This document shows positions 63,001-64,000 of a stretch of 64,000 nucleotides of DNA, one piece after another. The position numbers and the translations under genes are program-made. The notes beneath the pieces are model-generated. The model worked only from the letters and a program-made list of their open reading frames with translations. It had not been told where the DNA came from and did no database searches. Numbering within the stretch: the first letter of the stretch is position 1; the number at the start of each line of letters is the position of its first letter. This stretch comes from Pseudomonadota bacterium. GTDB lineage: Bacteria; Pseudomonadota; Gammaproteobacteria; Burkholderiales; Burkholderiaceae_C. Where the stretch lies: contig JAIUPH010000023.1 of the NCBI GenBank assembly GCA_020161065.1, forward strand, positions 45,552 through 109,551, given 5' to 3'.

Positions 63001-64000
63001 TCAGCGCCCGACATCAGGCATTGCACCATTTCGTGGCCAAGGCCCAGTGGTCCGATCGGGAGATGCTGCGCCGGGTCTGCCAGTGGGTCGTGCCGCAGAT
63101 GGACTTCAGCCGCGGCGGCTGGTGGATCATCGACGACACGGGTTTCCCGAAGAAGGGCAAGCACTCCGTGGGTGTGACCCGGCAATACTGCGGGATGCTG
63201 GGCAAGCAGGACAACTGCCAGGTCGCCGTGAGCGTGTCGCTGGGCCGCGGATCCGGTGCGCAGGCAACAGGCCGGCGTGCCCGAGGCGTTGCGCTTCGCC
63301 ACGAAGACGCAGATCGCGCTGGCGCAGTTGCGCGCTCTTCTGGCCGAGGGCGCGCCGCACCACTGCGTGCTGGCCGACGCGGGCTATGGCGTGGACACCG
63401 CGTTTCGCCAGACGCTGAGCGACATGGGTCTGCTGTACGCCGTAGGTGTGACCTCGGCGATCGTGGTCTGGCCACCTGGCGTCGAGCCGCTGCCACCCAA
63501 GCCCTACAGCGGCATGGGCCGCCCGCCGGTGAGGCCGCGGCGTACTGCCCGGCGTCAGCCCATGAGCGTCAAGGCACTGGCCCTGTCGCTGCCGGCGCAG
63601 GCGTTCCATACGATCAGCTGGCGCGAGGGCACCAATGAGACGCTGAGCGGGCGCTTCGCGGCAGTTCGAGTGCGTCACGCCGGCGGCAATGCCGGCAAGG
63701 CGCGATTGCGCCCGCTGGAGTGGCTGCTCATCGAATGGCCCGCGCACGAGCAAGAGCCAAGCAAGTACGTCCTGTCCACGCTACCCGAAGACACGCCGAT
63801 CAACGAACTGATCGGTGCCGCTCATCAACGCTGGCGCATCGAACGCGACTACCAGGATCTGAAGCAGGACTTCGGGCTCGGGCACTACGAAGGGCGCGGC
63901 TGGCGTGGGTTCCACCACCATGGCAGTCTGAGCATTGCAGCCTACGGGTTCCTGATGGCGGAGCGACTCATTGCAGACAAACCCGTCGGCAGCAAAAAAA
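62988..64000 (+). pseudogene. IS701-like transposase, 5'-truncated and frameshifted (runs off window)
   Basis: Frame 1 reads [35 protein letters not shown] and [17 protein letters not shown] up to ~63242; frame 2 resumes at ~63250 with [45 protein letters not shown] and continues to the window end. The family needs about 20 more residues between the two parts, so an out-of-frame deletion of roughly 60-65 bp removed them. The normal N-terminal ~80-100 residues are absent. DDE residues Asp (DDTG), Asp (ADAGYG) and Glu (HYEGR) are still visible. Not functional as read. Confidence 0.88.

Noticed and set aside
63994-64000. The run of seven A bases at the window end as a terminator or poly-A feature
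   Set aside because: It lies inside the transposase coding frame at the window edge; nothing downstream is visible to judge it.

Overview
The window is very GC-rich, with third codon positions almost always G or C. Its housekeeping gene order is that of a betaproteobacterium, most likely order Burkholderiales: argF-argD next to a DUF3579 gene, rpsT and murJ; SirB1-hda-HAD-pcnB; rpsP-rimM-trmD-rplS; a CobD/CbiB-like gene facing rsgA-M48 peptidase with orn divergent; pcm-rhodanese-tolC. Species is not assigned.

Layout. 1-9.9 kb (+): a phosphonate-type cluster (a metallophosphoesterase cut by the window edge, a Bug binding protein, PhnW-like transaminase), then a sugar ABC uptake operon ending in gluconokinase, a cupin and a GntR/FCD regulator, with a palindrome upstream that is its probable operator. 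10-14.4 kb: a CoA-transferase / Bug protein / acyl-CoA dehydrogenase operon with a divergent IclR regulator. 14.4-17.4 kb: cyclopropane fatty acid synthase, an Lrp regulator and divergent hpd. 17.4-20.5 kb: a membrane Ser/Thr kinase with a repeat-rich C-terminus, next to a decayed ECF sigma gene. 20.6-25.6 kb: a PEP-CTERM-type exported protein, then two sugar-acid-type dehydrogenases, a LysR regulator and an FMN-dependent 2-hydroxyacid dehydrogenase. 25.7-44.4 kb: the conserved core (arginine synthesis, translation, RNA processing, DnaA control, phosphate uptake, RNA turnover) with a small PIN-type toxin-antitoxin module inserted. 44.5-54.7 kb (-): a DUF1501/DUF1800 pair, tolC, rhodanese, pcm and an RND efflux operon led by its TetR regulator. 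54.8-60.9 kb: uppP, trmB, tRNA-Gly(CCC), an AhpD-like gene with a divergent AraC regulator, a TIM-barrel isomerase, a degenerate GGDEF protein and a nitroreductase. 60.9-64 kb: an atypical, probably acquired segment with a RecB-type nuclease-SF1 helicase fusion (DUF2075) followed directly by a broken IS701-like transposase running off the window.

The most unusual signal is not a gene. At three unrelated loci (the Bug gene near 11.2 kb, rplS near 39.5 kb, orn near 44.4 kb) the last codons and the TGA stop, with a short strong hairpin, have been tandemly copied 2 to 4 times into the following spacer. The units differ in sequence and length (26, 84 and 31 bp) but share the plan hairpin + stop codon. 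Several genes also carry in-frame microsatellite expansions (trmD, rsgA, trmB, pcnB, the RND adaptor, the DUF1800 gene), so replication slippage appears common here. The second candidate is the nuclease-helicase fusion, which has the features expected of a single-gene defence system.
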